A DNA stretch of 64,000 nucleotides from the NCBI GenBank assembly GCA_905331475.1, contig CAJNYU010000404.1, positions 132,011 to 196,010 on the forward strand. The letters are read 5' to 3'. Under the pieces are notes generated by a model. That model did no database searches, had not been told where the DNA came from, and saw only the letters and a program-made list of their open reading frames with translations. The translations under genes were made by a program, and so were the position numbers. Each line of letters starts with the position of its first letter. Position 1 is the stretch's first letter. Source of the stretch: Rotaria socialis. Lineage: Eukaryota; Rotifera; Eurotatoria; Philodinida; Philodinidae. Below are positions 36,607-52,600 of this stretch, one piece after another.

Positions 36607-37392
36607 ATTAATGTTTTTCAAATCATTATCCTCTTAATTTTTTGTAGAACAAACATCAATTTTCTTGATTAAAATAAATTCATAGAAAATAAAATATATA
36701 TTAGTATTAATATATAGAGATGAATTTTTTTAAAATAATAATTGTTGAATCTCTCAAAGTGTTATCTATATTTATTTGTAGTTATTCGGAACGAATGTAA
36801 GATTTGTATATCGGAATTTCCCACTGGAAATGGTTATGAGCATAATATGTCTCATGTTGTAGATAGACATCAGAGAAGATATGAAAAGATCAAGTGAAAT
36901 GTTACACGTCAATAGAGTATCTCCAGTGTACTACATTACATTACATTATAATATAAAATCATATTTTCTCTTATGTGATTGATTGAACGATCGTATTCGG
37001 TCAAATATGTAGTCTAGAATAGATGTCACTTGTATCATTTTATATTTGAATCATTTCAGCTGAGTTTTTCCTTCCTGTGATAATGTGTGAAATAATTATA
37101 AGTAGTATTTAGATGAATCAAACTTGATTTTGTAAGATTCATACTAGTTTTCGTTTATGCAATTGAACATATTTTAGTTCCGGTATTTGTTCGTTCAATC
37201 AAACATAAATCAAGTTAATCGGAAAATCAATCGATTGGTTAATCCCATTCAACAAATAAAATACGGTTATTTATATCTTCCTTCCTTCCTAAACACTATT
37301 CTTTGTTATGATGAACTATGGATCATTGTATTATTTGTGGGATCTGTTTGTATAGATTAGACTTTCTATAAATGCATTTCCAGATATCAACA
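36607..37392. other. Intergenic region upstream of PAK
   Basis: No coding sequence seen. The right end carries TGCATTTCCAG (acceptor-like, ending 37,383), nine bases before the PAK start codon. Confidence 0.5.
37371..37383 (+). promoter_or_regulatory. Acceptor-like site just before the PAK start
   Basis: AATGCATTTCCAG ends nine bases upstream of the ATG. It may be a spliced-leader trans-splice site or the acceptor of an untranslated leader exon. Confidence 0.4.
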
Positions 37393-40766
<3,374 letters not shown>

Positions 40767-43700
40767 CTATGTCTATAACCGAGTGTCAGATACATCTGTT
40801 CGTTTTTCTTTATCGTGCTTCCTATTATTTATTCTGCAAATTCTTTTTTCTTTTTTTTTGTTGACTAATAATCATATCTTTATTCTATTATGGTGCATTA
40901 TAAACATTTTTCTTGCTCGCGAATGCGTTTTTGAAGATTTCGTTTTGTTTCGTTAAATTGTATACTAATACTATTGTTCGTGTTGATGAAGGCTATCTGT
41001 AAGTAAAACTTGAATAAAATAAAAATGATTTCATGAAGGCCTGCATGCTTGAATATGTAATTTTAATTTTTTTTGTTTCCAACGCATCTGGAAGAGTTGT
41101 ACTGATATGAATTTATTGCTCAAAATATTTAAAGATGAAATACAACTTTCTTTCACTGGCTAATATAAATGAAGATGAGAAAATATTTACTAGTAGACAG
41201 CAAATATAAGTACTCGTATATCGTTATTTCAAATTGAATTTTTTCTGTATGATATTGAGATTTTAAGATTTTCTAGTAGATTTTGAAAATCGAGCAAATG
41301 ATAATGTAATTTCAAGTCTTCAGCTATTTTTCTTTTTTCAATAACAGTTTTGGAAGTATCGACGATGCTATCGAAGCACTAATTTAAGTAAATGTCTTTA
41401 TCAAATGATTGATTAACTACTATTGACAATATTTTCTTCGTGGGCACGATACGTGCGATCAAAAATAATGTTATCACTGTAGAAATGCATAATATTATAT
41501 TATTGTTTGCAGCAATACAATTCGATAACTATTTTGTTTTTTGGCAATCGATTATCTAATTCAATTCAGTTAGCACAATAATACGAGTACTAAATACTAA
41601 ACAAAACTATCTAATAAAAGAAGTTATTAGCATTGATTTCTTCATCTATTATATCAATGTAATAAATAAAGAAGATATTTTAGAAGTATTTTTCAAGTCG
41701 CGTACTTAGAATATGTACGTGATACACTTGATGTCTTAAGCATGTTCATCTTCACTCAAACATAACTCTTACCCTCAACCGTATTCTCCATTCTTAGTCT
41801 ACATGAGACAACATACTGCGGACGTACTGTCAACCAGATAAGTCATAGAAACTACTTTCTAGTAAATTTCGCAATAAATAAATTTGGTGATCAAAGCACA
41901 TTGTTTCCAAGTTCGGAACACGATTTATTGCATTTTTCAAATATGTGAGATATACATTTCACATTTGAACTATTATGCATAAAAAATGTGAACAGTCATC
42001 AGTTTTACTCGTGATCAGCATCGATTGATCTTGCAGAACAACATCAAATCAATCTGAATAACAATAATTCAGTGTTTAAAACAGGTTTTTTTCAATTGTA
42101 CATCTTGACTGAGCCGTTTGGGTCAATATTGATTTGGCACGGAAGACAAGTCTATATCATTTCTTGACATTGTCAAAGTAATATTTCAACAATAGAAAAA
42201 AAGCCGTTAGGATTGTATCGACTCATCTACGGTTTTGAACAATCTTTTATGTTACATGCAGTGAAAATGTAATCGTTGTGGACCATTGCTAGTTTCTCTT
42301 GATTGATGTGACATTTTTGACGGTAAAACAGAATTTACAGACGGAGGACTCGATGAACAACACTTTGATTAATTTGAAATTAATGAATTCCAAGAGAATG
42401 AATATCGATGTCACAATGAATAATGCATTCCAAAAGACTTATCGCGGTAACACGTCATCCTTAATGTTTGGATATGACAGATGAGCTGTTTTTCTTTGGA
42501 TATCCTCAAATTTATTCTTTTGAATCAGTATTTCGTGGTAAAAACGTAATATATCGATCAATGACAAAGAAGTATATGGTGCGTGATGATGGTCAATGCA
42601 GTATGATTTCTTATCATAACGAGCGAAATCTATTCTTGACGAAAGCAGCGAATGAATCTACGTGGATTTTATCCGAAGTATGTCAAAATATAATGATATA
42701 CTCGACTGGTCTTCTCAAGTACGTAAAAATATTGCATAGTTATAACCCGCTATTGTCCAAAAAGTTTTCAATTTTCTTGCATTTCTGTTTATCTGTAGGC
42801 AAAAGAGTAGGAAGAAAGTTTATTTATCCTTATTGGCAATACTCCCAGCATTGCTGCTTATTGTTGATGCTTGAGCTTCTTTCTAAGCACAAATGCAATC
42901 GCAATCTGAAGAAAAAGAAATAAGTAGTTTATTTAAGCATATTTTCTTCACCTAATTAATGAACATGTACAGATGGAACAATTTTTTCTCATTGTTTAAA
43001 ATCAAATTAAATGTCTGTTTTTATGTTGATTATAATGACTATGCACAAACAATCATCGGCTTGTTGAGTTGAAAAAACTTTTCATTCAGATCTTTAAAAC
43101 TTAAAGATGACAACTAGCTAATATCATTTTTTTTGTTTTAATTAGCTGGTGATAGTGGCGGTGTAATGCCATCTGTTCTTAGTTGCTTTGCCGAGTCACC
43201 TCGAGACACTTTTAGTGCTTAACATTTCTACAGTTTTAACAGTAATTTACGGTTGAAAACAGTTGCAACATCTTAATGAGCAATGATTTTACTATTGTCT
43301 TGTAGCTCATCACAATTTTTTTCATCACATGATATTCGAGTTTAATCAATTTTACATATAAACAATGAAATAAATATAATTATATACAAGTTCATTTATA
43401 GCTTATATGTAACTTTACTACTGTAGATTTAGTTATTTGATATGAATATTACAATTTTCATTATTTATTTTTTATTCTAGTTAAGTTACTAACATAGAAT
43501 CTAATTTACAGTGAAGGAAAATATTAATAACCATCTTTTGAGAAAAAGATTAACTCATTGACAATTAATTGTTTCACTCTAAAACAGTTATGACGTGTTG
43601 AGTCTCTTGGAAAAATTATTGTTATAGTTTTCTAGTCGTTGTATTTGGCTTTTAGACGAGTTAGATGAGGTAGAAGTGTATTTGTTTTGGCCAGAAATTG

Positions 43701-45065
43701 TTCAATATAACATATAACCGCATATAACCGCATATATGAGTATGGTTGTTGTTTATATTTTCAACTACTTCCATGCCCACACTCATACCTTCAAGATTAT
43801 ATTGATTATCTGCTTTTATCATTAGAAACAATAAATCAATTCGATTACTATTTACTATTCTTCTTTTTATGAGATCATTTATGTCAATTGTTTCAGTTAT
43901 TATTTCATTCAATAAATGTCTTATTACGAAGCGAATTATTTCTATTTCTATTTTTATTTCAAAATAAAGTGTTACCTAAATAAATAATGACTTATTTAGC
44001 CAGTCATACAATGAATTGTACTGCTGGATATTCATTTTGTTGTCAACATAGTCATTCATATTTTCTTTTTGACAACAAAGAAGGTTTTAATAAAATCTCA
44101 CTAGTCTAAAATTGTATTTTATTTGAAATTGCTATATAAAAATAGATAAAATTATACTCATTCTCAGAATAGAATACGTTAATAGTTTTTCAAATTTTTT
44201 GTTTCTCTCGTTTTAATTATAGTTATAAGCTTAATACAATAGTGTATATTTTGTTTTGTTCTACTGTGTTTTTTTTGGAATAAATTTTACAGTGAAAATA
44301 TCAACTGTTTTTATTTTATTTCGTGCATATATTTTATCTGTCTATCTATCAGAAATGGTATTATATTATTGGGAACATGAATTTCATGAACATTCCGTTT
44401 TATATGAATAATCATTTGATATGATTCTGGCAATTCAACTAACCCAAAAATCAATAGGTTATTCTATTATTTATGCTTGTTATATTGTGGACACCTTCAA
44501 AAGTAGCATTGATATAAGCAGATACCTGTACAATGTGAGAGATCTTTCACAGTCGTTTCTAGTTCGTCGATGTATTGCTTGCGAGTACTTCCACTCCTTG
44601 TTTATAATTGTTTTCTAGCTTATTTCAACTGGACATTCTTGTTTGTCAAAGGAAATAGTTTGTACTCTGTTTTTGATTGTTTTTTTTTTCTATTCATTTT
44701 CTTCGTCTGTCTGCAATGATAGTTTTTATTCCTTTCACCTTCAAAACAGAATTTTAAATATTTGTTAATCATTGAAAGAAACTAGAACCTTTCAAGTAAT
44801 TTTTTACATATAAATTCGTATTATTAATATGATTGGGTGAAAAATATGATTATTGGTTGTAAAAAAAAGCATCTACACTATTTGTTTGAAAATCAATAGA
44901 AGTTTTTTTGTTCTTTTTCAGTAGGTAGCTGTTGTAAATATGTTTCCAGGACGATGCTGTTACGTTCTGTTACTCTCCTTGCTTATAATTATTTGAAAGC
45001 ATGATCATCTAATTCAATAATGTATACTTGCTTTCGGCTATTGTCATCATTTCGTAAAACTTCGA
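40767..45065. other. Long intergenic region with no firm gene
   Basis: About 4.3 kb. Open frames at 42,299-42,923 lack recognisable similarity. A short segment at 43,147-43,222 (after a TTTTAATTAG acceptor) reads like a terminal exon, GDSGGVMPSVLSCFAESPRD plus TFSA and a stop, but no partner exon was found. A pair of short CGCATATAACCG-type repeats sits near 43,715. Nothing else supportable. Confidence 0.45.
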
Positions 45066-45829
45066 ATGGCAGCTAGTACACGTTCACAATCGAATACACG
45101 CTCTTCTTTGAAGAGAAGTCAAGCATATCAAACGACATATAGACGAGAGTTCCTCTTGAAAAGATCATCATCGATTGATGAAGGTGTGCCACCTAGTCAA
45201 CGTTTTTTGATCGGCTGCCCGTTTCAATTGAATGAACCTGTAGGCGAAACTTTGTATAAAATCGATTTTAATGAGCCAAAGAACGTTCAACGGGATCATT
45301 TCATGCGTCCAAATACTAATAGAGCCAATCGGCCTCATCCACACAAACAGTTCCCTTACTGGCCTCGACGGTCTGAAAGTGTGTGTGACGTACCACCTGA
45401 AGAAACAAGACAAGCATTGAAAAATCAACTAGATTCGACATATCGAGTAGATTATACAGGTTAGTGAATATGTTTATCTTTCTATTGTGGTTGAGATATA
45501 TCAATGTTTTTTGTTCAGGAGCATCTCAAGGATTCAATCTATCAATGGCTTATGAACGATCACGCCCTTTTTGGCGTGATCGAGCTCGACATACTCTTGA
45601 TAGTGAATACCGAAGCTCTTATCCAAATCATCCGAAAGCGGCAATGCATACTGGTGGACGTTATTCATTTAGTTCTCGAATACCAGCTGATGCCATTGTA
45701 CCTCAAACGTTGCCTGTATGGAAGGAAAGATCTTTACGATCAACATATGGGCATGAGATCAGTCAAAAGGCTCCATCTGATCTCTATATGAAACATTTTG
45801 TAGATTCTCTTGATGGACCTATCGGTTAA
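45066..45829 (+). CDS. Small basic Tyr/Arg/Pro-rich protein, possibly a ciliary microtubule inner protein type
   Basis: Two exons, 45066-45459 and 45519-45829, joined in phase across a 59-bp GT-AG intron, give 234 residues. The protein is basic, without signal peptide or membrane segment, and rich in Arg, Ser, Tyr and Pro. Motif-like stretches include SSIDEGVPPSQRFLIGCPFQ, RPHPHKQFPYWPRRS, RSRPFWRDRARHTLDSEYRS, YPNHPKAAMHTGGRYSFSSR and a C-terminal DLYMKHFVDSLDGPIG. This composition, with repeated Tyr- and Pro-containing extended segments and no globular core, recalls proteins that line axonemal microtubules (MIP or SPMIP type), which suits a ciliated animal. That is only a compositional analogy; I do not recognise the family. 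An AATAAA-type signal lies about 25 bases after the stop. Confidence 0.72.
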
Positions 45830-46814
45830 TTGATAAATTTTATTATTATACTGCCAAGAATAAATATAGTTAGAATAAAAAAGAAACGAATACATTATTT
45901 GAAGGAATTACTTCCTCATCAACTATCTAACATGAGATAATGCTACATTGTAACAGTTACCAGCAAAAAAAAATTTTAATACTCTTGCCAAAGTTTGATG
46001 AAATACAGATTTTTTTCATAATAGAAAATTGAAGTAGTTACTCTTGGCAATCAGCTATAGCTAATGGATTGCACTCGTTTCTTTGTTATTTGCCAAGATT
46101 TGAATATTTGTAGTTGTATAAAACATTTAATCGCAGATTAAAGCTCATATGTAACTACGTAGTACATTTTATGCAAATACTAAATGAATCGCTCTTGGAA
46201 TATCATCAGAATTCGACAGATGCCGTTATTTATCACTTGAAACCTGTTTATGTTATATAACTGAATTTATATGCTTCGTAATATAGTCGGCATACATATA
46301 TACTATTAGACGAAATGAATCTAGTGAAAATGAGAATCTCATGAGAAATACTAACTCATAGACTAGATCAATATGAATTATTCATTGATAATCGAAGGGA
46401 CACAAAGAGAAAGAACGTTTTACTATTACTATTAATATCGCACAGAATATGTTTTAAAAATATACTTTGAATTTTCATCGTTATCGTCAGATATCTATAG
46501 GCTTTGTAGTCGTGAGCAATGAGAAGGCAGAGCGAATCGTTTCATTTCTTCTAATATGTTCAATATTCAAGTACAAAATAGAATACCTGATATTTCAAAC
46601 TAATAAATATCATCGTATTTTTACTGTAATATTATCAATAAAAAGTCTGCTTCTTTTTCTTGTCGATGCAGCATTATATTATTCGAAAAAGAAAAATTAT
46701 AGTTATACTATTCAATCTTTTGAAAATATTCTACTGAGTACCAATTTTCAATGAAAATTGGTTTTATGTATTTTCAGAGTTTAGGTAAACATAACTTGTT
46801 CTGAAAAATTAAAC
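45830..46814. other. Non-coding stretch
   Basis: The 3' region of the preceding gene, then AT-rich sequence. An open frame at 46,467-46,754 has no recognisable similarity. Confidence 0.5.
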
Positions 46815-47157
46815 TTTTGGTATTGCAACAAGTGCAATCGCCCTATTAATCATGATGAACTTCGCTACAATTGTACAATGTGTTATGACTGCGATTACTA
46901 TCAAAAATGTGCAATGGCAGTTGATTCAACACGTCCACAATGCATGGCTCCAGAAGTTGCGTATGGGCTTACAGAAAGAATAAAATATGGGATGAAAGAC
47001 CTGAGGACAATCATTGAAGTTGCTACGAAGCAATATTGGGATCATTAGTGTAACGTAGGTAAAGTTAGCAACGGATTCGAGTATATCTGTGTTAACTCTA
47101 AAACCGCTTGCGTTGAGTGCAGAATTCAATTCTCTGTGGACTGGCACTGTTCGAAGT
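46815..47157 (+). pseudogene. Relic with a ZZ-like zinc finger
   Basis: One frame reads WYCNKCNRPINHDELRYNC then TMCYDCDYYQKC, an arrangement of Cys-X2-Cys pairs like a ZZ-type zinc finger (which binds peptides or proteins through two zinc sites). It continues MAPEVAYGLTERIKYGMKDL and RTIIEVATKQYWDH before an in-frame stop at about 47,047. After the stop the same frame goes on with CNVGKVSNGFEYICVNSKTA and further Cys residues. No start codon or splice context supports an intact gene. The segment around YGLTERIKYG may come from a larger enzyme fused to the finger, but I cannot name it. Confidence 0.5.
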
Positions 47158-47748
47158 ACGTCTTACTGATAAAAAAAATGCCCTTTTCCCCAAACTATCG
47201 ATTTTCCCTCAAACAACCAATCTCCGAACGCTGTATTTCTAGCTCGGATTCGCTTCTGAACTTGTGTTAGCTCTCTAACTAGTTGTGTTACATGCATAAT
47301 TATGAGTACTATTGAATGGCAGCTCTGTTAGCAGGACTCGTGCATAACAAATGTGAGTGTGGATCGGAAATACTTCGTATCGGTAGAGTTAGACTAGCGA
47401 TTTTGTTCCAGTGATATTTTTTTTTCGAGTTTTAGTGATTGGATCGATGTTTTCTGACGACAATTCACGCTGATGTATGGTTGAATTATATGACGTGATT
47501 TTTCAGCCAATGGAACATAATATTTGTGTTGAAAGTAGTATTCTCGTTTTCTTTTATAGAAATAATTATTGGTCGTGCGTTTATTAGTAACAATTATTTA
47601 TTTTCTAATGACGATGTTCATATTACGCAATAAGGTAAACAAAGAAAAGCGTGCGTTTTTGAACGGTGTAGAAGAAATCAAGTAAACAAGTGGTAATTTT
47701 CGTAGAATTTACGTGTAAAACACATGCATATGGTAGTACAAGTAGACT
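47158..47748. other. Non-coding stretch
   Basis: No gene or clear repeat recognised between the zinc-finger relic and the MITE. Confidence 0.5.
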
Positions 47749-47756
47749 TTTATGAG

Positions 47757-47937
47757 GAATGGGTACCATTTTCCCTAAATTGAAATCCCTAAATCGTTCC
47801 CTAAAAAAATCCCTATTTTAAAAATTTATTTTGGTGTTGGCTCTGGCCAAAGCTAACGTTAAAATGAATTTTTAAAATAGAGATTTTTTTTAGGGATCAA
47901 TTTAGGGATTTCAATTTAGGGAAAATGGTACCGTACC
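47757..47937. mobile_element. hAT-type MITE with 8-bp target-site duplication
   Basis: The element is 181 bp, almost entirely two inverted arms of about 75-80 bp. They share GGTACCATTTTCCCTAAATT and then repeated TCCCTAAA words, with a short centre around TTGGCTCTGGCCAAAG. It is flanked by TTTATGAG on both sides (47,749-47,756 and 47,938-47,945). The 8-bp duplication points to the hAT superfamily. No coding capacity. Confidence 0.8.
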
Positions 47938-48074
47938 TTTATGAGAACACGAGCAGAAAGAGAAATTGACATGCAGATTAGAATTAATACAGGCAGAAGC
48001 AGAAAAAAAAGGCGAAAGATGAAAATTATATAAATCATAAATTTATAAATTGACAGACGCATCCATCAATTTTG

Positions 48075-48115
48075 CCCAGGTCGAACAAGCACGGTCGTTA
48101 ACCTCGACTTACGTT
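48075..48115. repeat. Solitary CCCAGGTCGA end
   Basis: CCCAGGTCGAACAAGCACGG matches the left end of the palindromic islands (compare CCCAGGTCGAAC on the minus strand of the 9735 end). No matching CCTGGG end follows within the next few hundred bases, so this looks like a truncated or broken copy. Confidence 0.45.
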
Positions 48116-49694
48116 AGATAATGATTAGAATCTTCTTCAAATGTAGTCATGAGCAATTTTCCTTCTTTATTATCTATAAGGTTATTTGTATATATATATA
48201 TATATATATATATGCACTTATGTTTCGCAAAATTAGTCCGTCGGATTTTGCAGGCTTAAATTCTCCCATGAGAGATCTACATGAGTTGATGGGGAATTTG
48301 GATTTGTGGCAAATTCAAAACGCTTATAACGCTATACCGCTTAGGGTGCACAGACAGACACAATTGAATTCTAGTTTCTAGACCCTAGCCTTTCAATCTA
48401 GAGAATAAAAGTACATGCGATATAGCAGTATAAGTGATTAAGAGATATCATATATGTCCCTTCAGAGAAACGATGAAAGAGGCTTTTGTGACGTTCAGAG
48501 AAATATGAGAGAGAGGGAGAGAACGAGCCAACGCACATACACTCGCTTGCTCCCGTTCTCTCCCAGTCACTCCTTTGAAGCTGTAAATAAGAATTTTTGA
48601 CATCTCTTATATGGATATTCGTAAATAGCGTCGTGGATTACCAATAAGCAGGTGAGTTTGGAAAATATAGAGCATAAAAAGTTTTTTAGAAATCTCATGG
48701 AAGAATTCAAGCTTGAAAAATCCGACCGACTAATTTCTGGGCTTGGTATGTGCTCTCACACAGTTCCAATGCAAAAAACAACGAAATCTTCTTGCGCTAC
48801 GAAAGGACGTTATCCGCGTTTCTGCTTTACCGTAAGAATTTCTCTTCATCTACTACCATCCCGTCTATTATTCCTCACACATATCAATACTCACCTGTTT
48901 TCTTACACCCTTCCTTAAAATTCAGTGAATTTCATTTCTTTTTCTTTTCCTATTAAACTAAACCAAAATAAAAAAAAACGAGAGAAACATCAATATACAG
49001 CACTGTTACCCACTTGACTTCTTCTCATCTTACTTTTATCTTTAACCGTCCAGATGTCCGTTTTCAATGGCTACACGTGCCCTGTGATACTGTAATCATT
49101 ATTGATGTTCTACACTGACGTTTGTTATTTCCTCCTATTTATTTCTTTTGTATAATTTGCCTCTGATTCTTTTTGTAATGTGGTACATATGTACATGAAT
49201 GTAAATATTTGATTTCAGTATATTTTCGTTTGTCAAAAGTTACCTTGACTTGATACATATTTCAATCTCAAATCAGACATAGCTTCTCTTTCTGCTTATT
49301 AAATAAATCAGTGAATCTTTATTCATACGTGATTATCATTTCTTTTATTGTTGCCATTGCTCATTATAATTCTTATGACACCTGATATCCTCAACAGCTT
49401 ACCTCTCACACTCAACAAACCCCATAACAGATGAGACGACGAGACCATAATAGATTGTTTCACCGGCGACACTTGTACTTAAAACAGTTCGGATATTTCT
49501 ATTGCATTGCCGATATGTGTATTTAAATAATCAAATATACTACATAATAAAAATGTGAAATATTTGTATTCTAAAGGCTTTTTCGGAATATCAAATAATT
49601 TAAAAAGTTGTTAAATATGATTGACAAGTTATAATGAACAATTTTATTTATAAACACCGTTTTATAATAACAAATATAATAAACAACACGAAAA
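48116..49694. other. Non-coding stretch before the TFIP11 3' end
   Basis: A (TA)n microsatellite lies at about 48,188-48,213. A purine-rich/pyrimidine-rich hairpin, GGGAGAGAACGAG with CTCCCGTTCTCTCCC, lies near 48,513-48,563. A 54-codon frame from about 48,220 (MFRKISPSDFAGLNSPMRD) has a protein-like look but no support. No other gene seen. Confidence 0.45.
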
Positions 49695-52600
49695 TCACAA
49701 ATCAATAGTCTTTTTTATGAGACCCATTAATGATATTGGGACATATTGATTAGTTTCAAAACAAAATCTAACATTATCATCAAGATAAATATAATGATCG
49801 CCAAACTGATAGATTTGTTTTTCTTGAAATGTTCTATTTCGTAGTGGTGCAAACAGTACATTATATTGCATAGCTCTCTTTTCAAGCAAATCTTTAAATG
49901 ATGAAATAGAATTTGATGATGATTGAGATGGCGATGGAAATGTTTGTTGAATATTTAACGTTCCTGATATTTTTCGATCAATCATCATTAAACCTTCTGT
50001 TAATATTTTTCTAATTGTTGTATGATTGATAATTGCTTGTGGAATTAATGAACGCCAACCAATATACCATCGTTGGATTTCTTGATAATTTACGTTTGTA
50101 CTTAACCAAATATTAAGTGCCTAAAAAACATTTTTTGTTAAATAAGTATTCACCTAACGAATGAAAATACTCAAACGATCTACTTCGTTCGCTTCCATAT
50201 TTTGCTCATATATAGAAGGTCATTAGAGTGGCACAATATTCGAAAGTATTCTGTTCATACTGAGATTTGCTTGATATAGAGAATATTCAGTAGAATATTT
50301 CTGTAAGAGCCAGAGTTCTCGAAAAAAATCTATATTTGGAATTTTTGATCTTCAAATTTATACATGGAAATGTTTCTATTAGAATATTGCATACATAGAG
50401 CTTCATTGATTGTCAATATCGTATTGCCAAGATATAGATTTTTCATCATGTCTCTATGTTAATGAAAATGAACATGTCTCTTTCTCATGATATTCAATAT
50501 TTAAGAAACAAAAAGCAATGATTTATGACGGGTGGACACAATAATCGAGTCTACTTTTAAATCGAATATCTCGAGAAAGACAAGGTCATTTTCATTGAAA
50601 CTATCATGCCCCTCTACTGAGTAGAAACTTTTACCGATAGAATCGAATATTTGTTTTAGAATTTTTAGCAATGCTTTCCTTTCATTAAAAGTTTCATTTA
50701 AACAGCCACAACTCTTTATCAGTAGATCGTAGGTTAGAATCCTTTTAAAACTTGTCTTAGTCTTATCGCGATCTAGCCGTAGCAACAATATGAAGTTGAA
50801 TGGTATTTGATAGTCAAGTATATTCTCTTGTTAATAATGGAATATGGAAAACTAATCAAATTTTATGCATGATATAGTCTAATCGAGACCTTCGTATGAA
50901 CAATATTGCAAGTCAATATTCTAAAATTTTATTTATCTTTAAGAACTACACTTGCACACGAAGAATCTACTACAGCGTTACTATCTCGACCAAATCTAAG
51001 CATTAGTAGAAAACCTTTTGAGATTACGCTACTCTAAAAATCTTCTGCATATTAGCAGAATATAGGAGTAAATCATTTTGAGAATGTTTCTTAGTGAGAA
51101 AAACAAAACAAATAAACATACTTGTAGCCATTTTGGAAAAAAAACATTTTTCTAATATTAGAATCATACTTGGTAATGGCACCATATCATACCAAGCAAT
51201 AAACCAATGCCATGGATCTAAACAAATATTTATCGAATAGAAAAAAAATGTTATTAATTCATTACCTAAAATTTGTTGTCTCGGATCAATAATAAACTGT
51301 TGCATTGTTGAAACTAATTTTGGTACAACATGTTTATTCATAAATGCATTCCATGTTTCTTGTTTAAAAACTTTTTGCCATGGAAGAAGAACTGCTTTAG
51401 CTGATGAATCTGATAGTTGCCAATTTTGTAAAGCATGTGCTAATTTTGTACGTATTGGTTGATAAAGTGGCTTAAGACGATATCTCATTAATGGTAACCA
51501 TGGATGAAGCCATGAATGAATAGGTTTCGAATCAGTTAATGGATTCCATGAATCAACTTCACGATGGAGCATTGGAAAAATAAGTTGATCAAGAATATTA
51601 TCAATTATCCGTCGTGGTAAATATGGTATCCATCGTTCGATAAAATCAATTAAATCATCGGGTTCACGTGGATTCCATTCACTAAAAATAAGAATACAAA
51701 AACAAAAATGAATATTTTCTTTTGAATTGTTTTGATTAAAAATTTCCTAACCGAATAGATTTTCGTAAAAATGGCATCCAAACATCCCATACAAGTCGAT
51801 GATATGGATTCATAATTTCTGTTGATTGAATTGAATTATCTATTGTTACATCAATAGTTTCATCGTCAAGTATTTGTTTCCATTTCCAAAATAAATCGAT
51901 TAATTCTTGATCCTCATCGTAAATATTCCAACTTGAAGATGTTCTTTTAAATAACAATGTAAAGCAGGACCTTCTAAATCCCATAAACGATATTTTTTAT
52001 ATTCTTTGTTATAATTTCGTTTAAATTCATCGAACATTTGTTGTAAAAAAAATAAATTCGAAATATTTTGAACTTGATTAACATATTGTTCGCATCTAAA
52101 ATGAAACAAAATTCTTGAAAGAATAATTTATTTTTATTTCACTTACTGATTAATCATATTTAATAGAATATTTATTCTATTCATACTATTTTCTTCGTCC
52201 GACATAATTTTTTGTAAATAACTTGAATCGTATTCTAATGCAACTGTTGTATCTTCATCAAATTTTCGTCTAAAATAACAAGTACAATTAGACTCGTACT
52301 TTTGGACAAAAAATGAGAATTTTTTAGATGATTAGCTCTCTAAAGATCTTAGAAAATACTTAGCAAACACATTTCGTTTAGTATCAAATCATAATCTACA
52401 CATAAGTTGACGCAGAAAAGTTGAATAACGGCGTAATTTTACTTTTTTTTCTATAATATCAAGAAAACAGCTCGAACCCAAGTACTGATGTTGCCTATCT
52501 AATGCATTTAATATTGAGATTTTATAGATGAACTATGATGACAAGGAAACAATCAGATCTGATCGTTTTCAGGTCTATGGTTGTAACTGAAGAGAGAAAT

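Noticed and set aside
42299-42923. Two open frames of 61 and 151 codons upstream of the small 45,066 gene
   Set aside because: No recognisable domain, overlapping in different frames, and no splice pattern linking them to anything; too weak to call a gene.
43700-43740. Short tandem CGCATATAACCG units as a possible CRISPR-like or regulatory array
   Set aside because: Only two to three units and no spacers; a eukaryotic context makes CRISPR irrelevant.
48652-48956. Overlapping plus-strand open frames
   Set aside because: Low-complexity Ser/Thr/Phe/His content from pyrimidine-rich DNA; no similarity.
50501-50788. 95-codon minus-strand open frame within TFIP11
   Set aside because: Lies in the 1-kb intron between the last two exons; the flanking exons join in phase without it.
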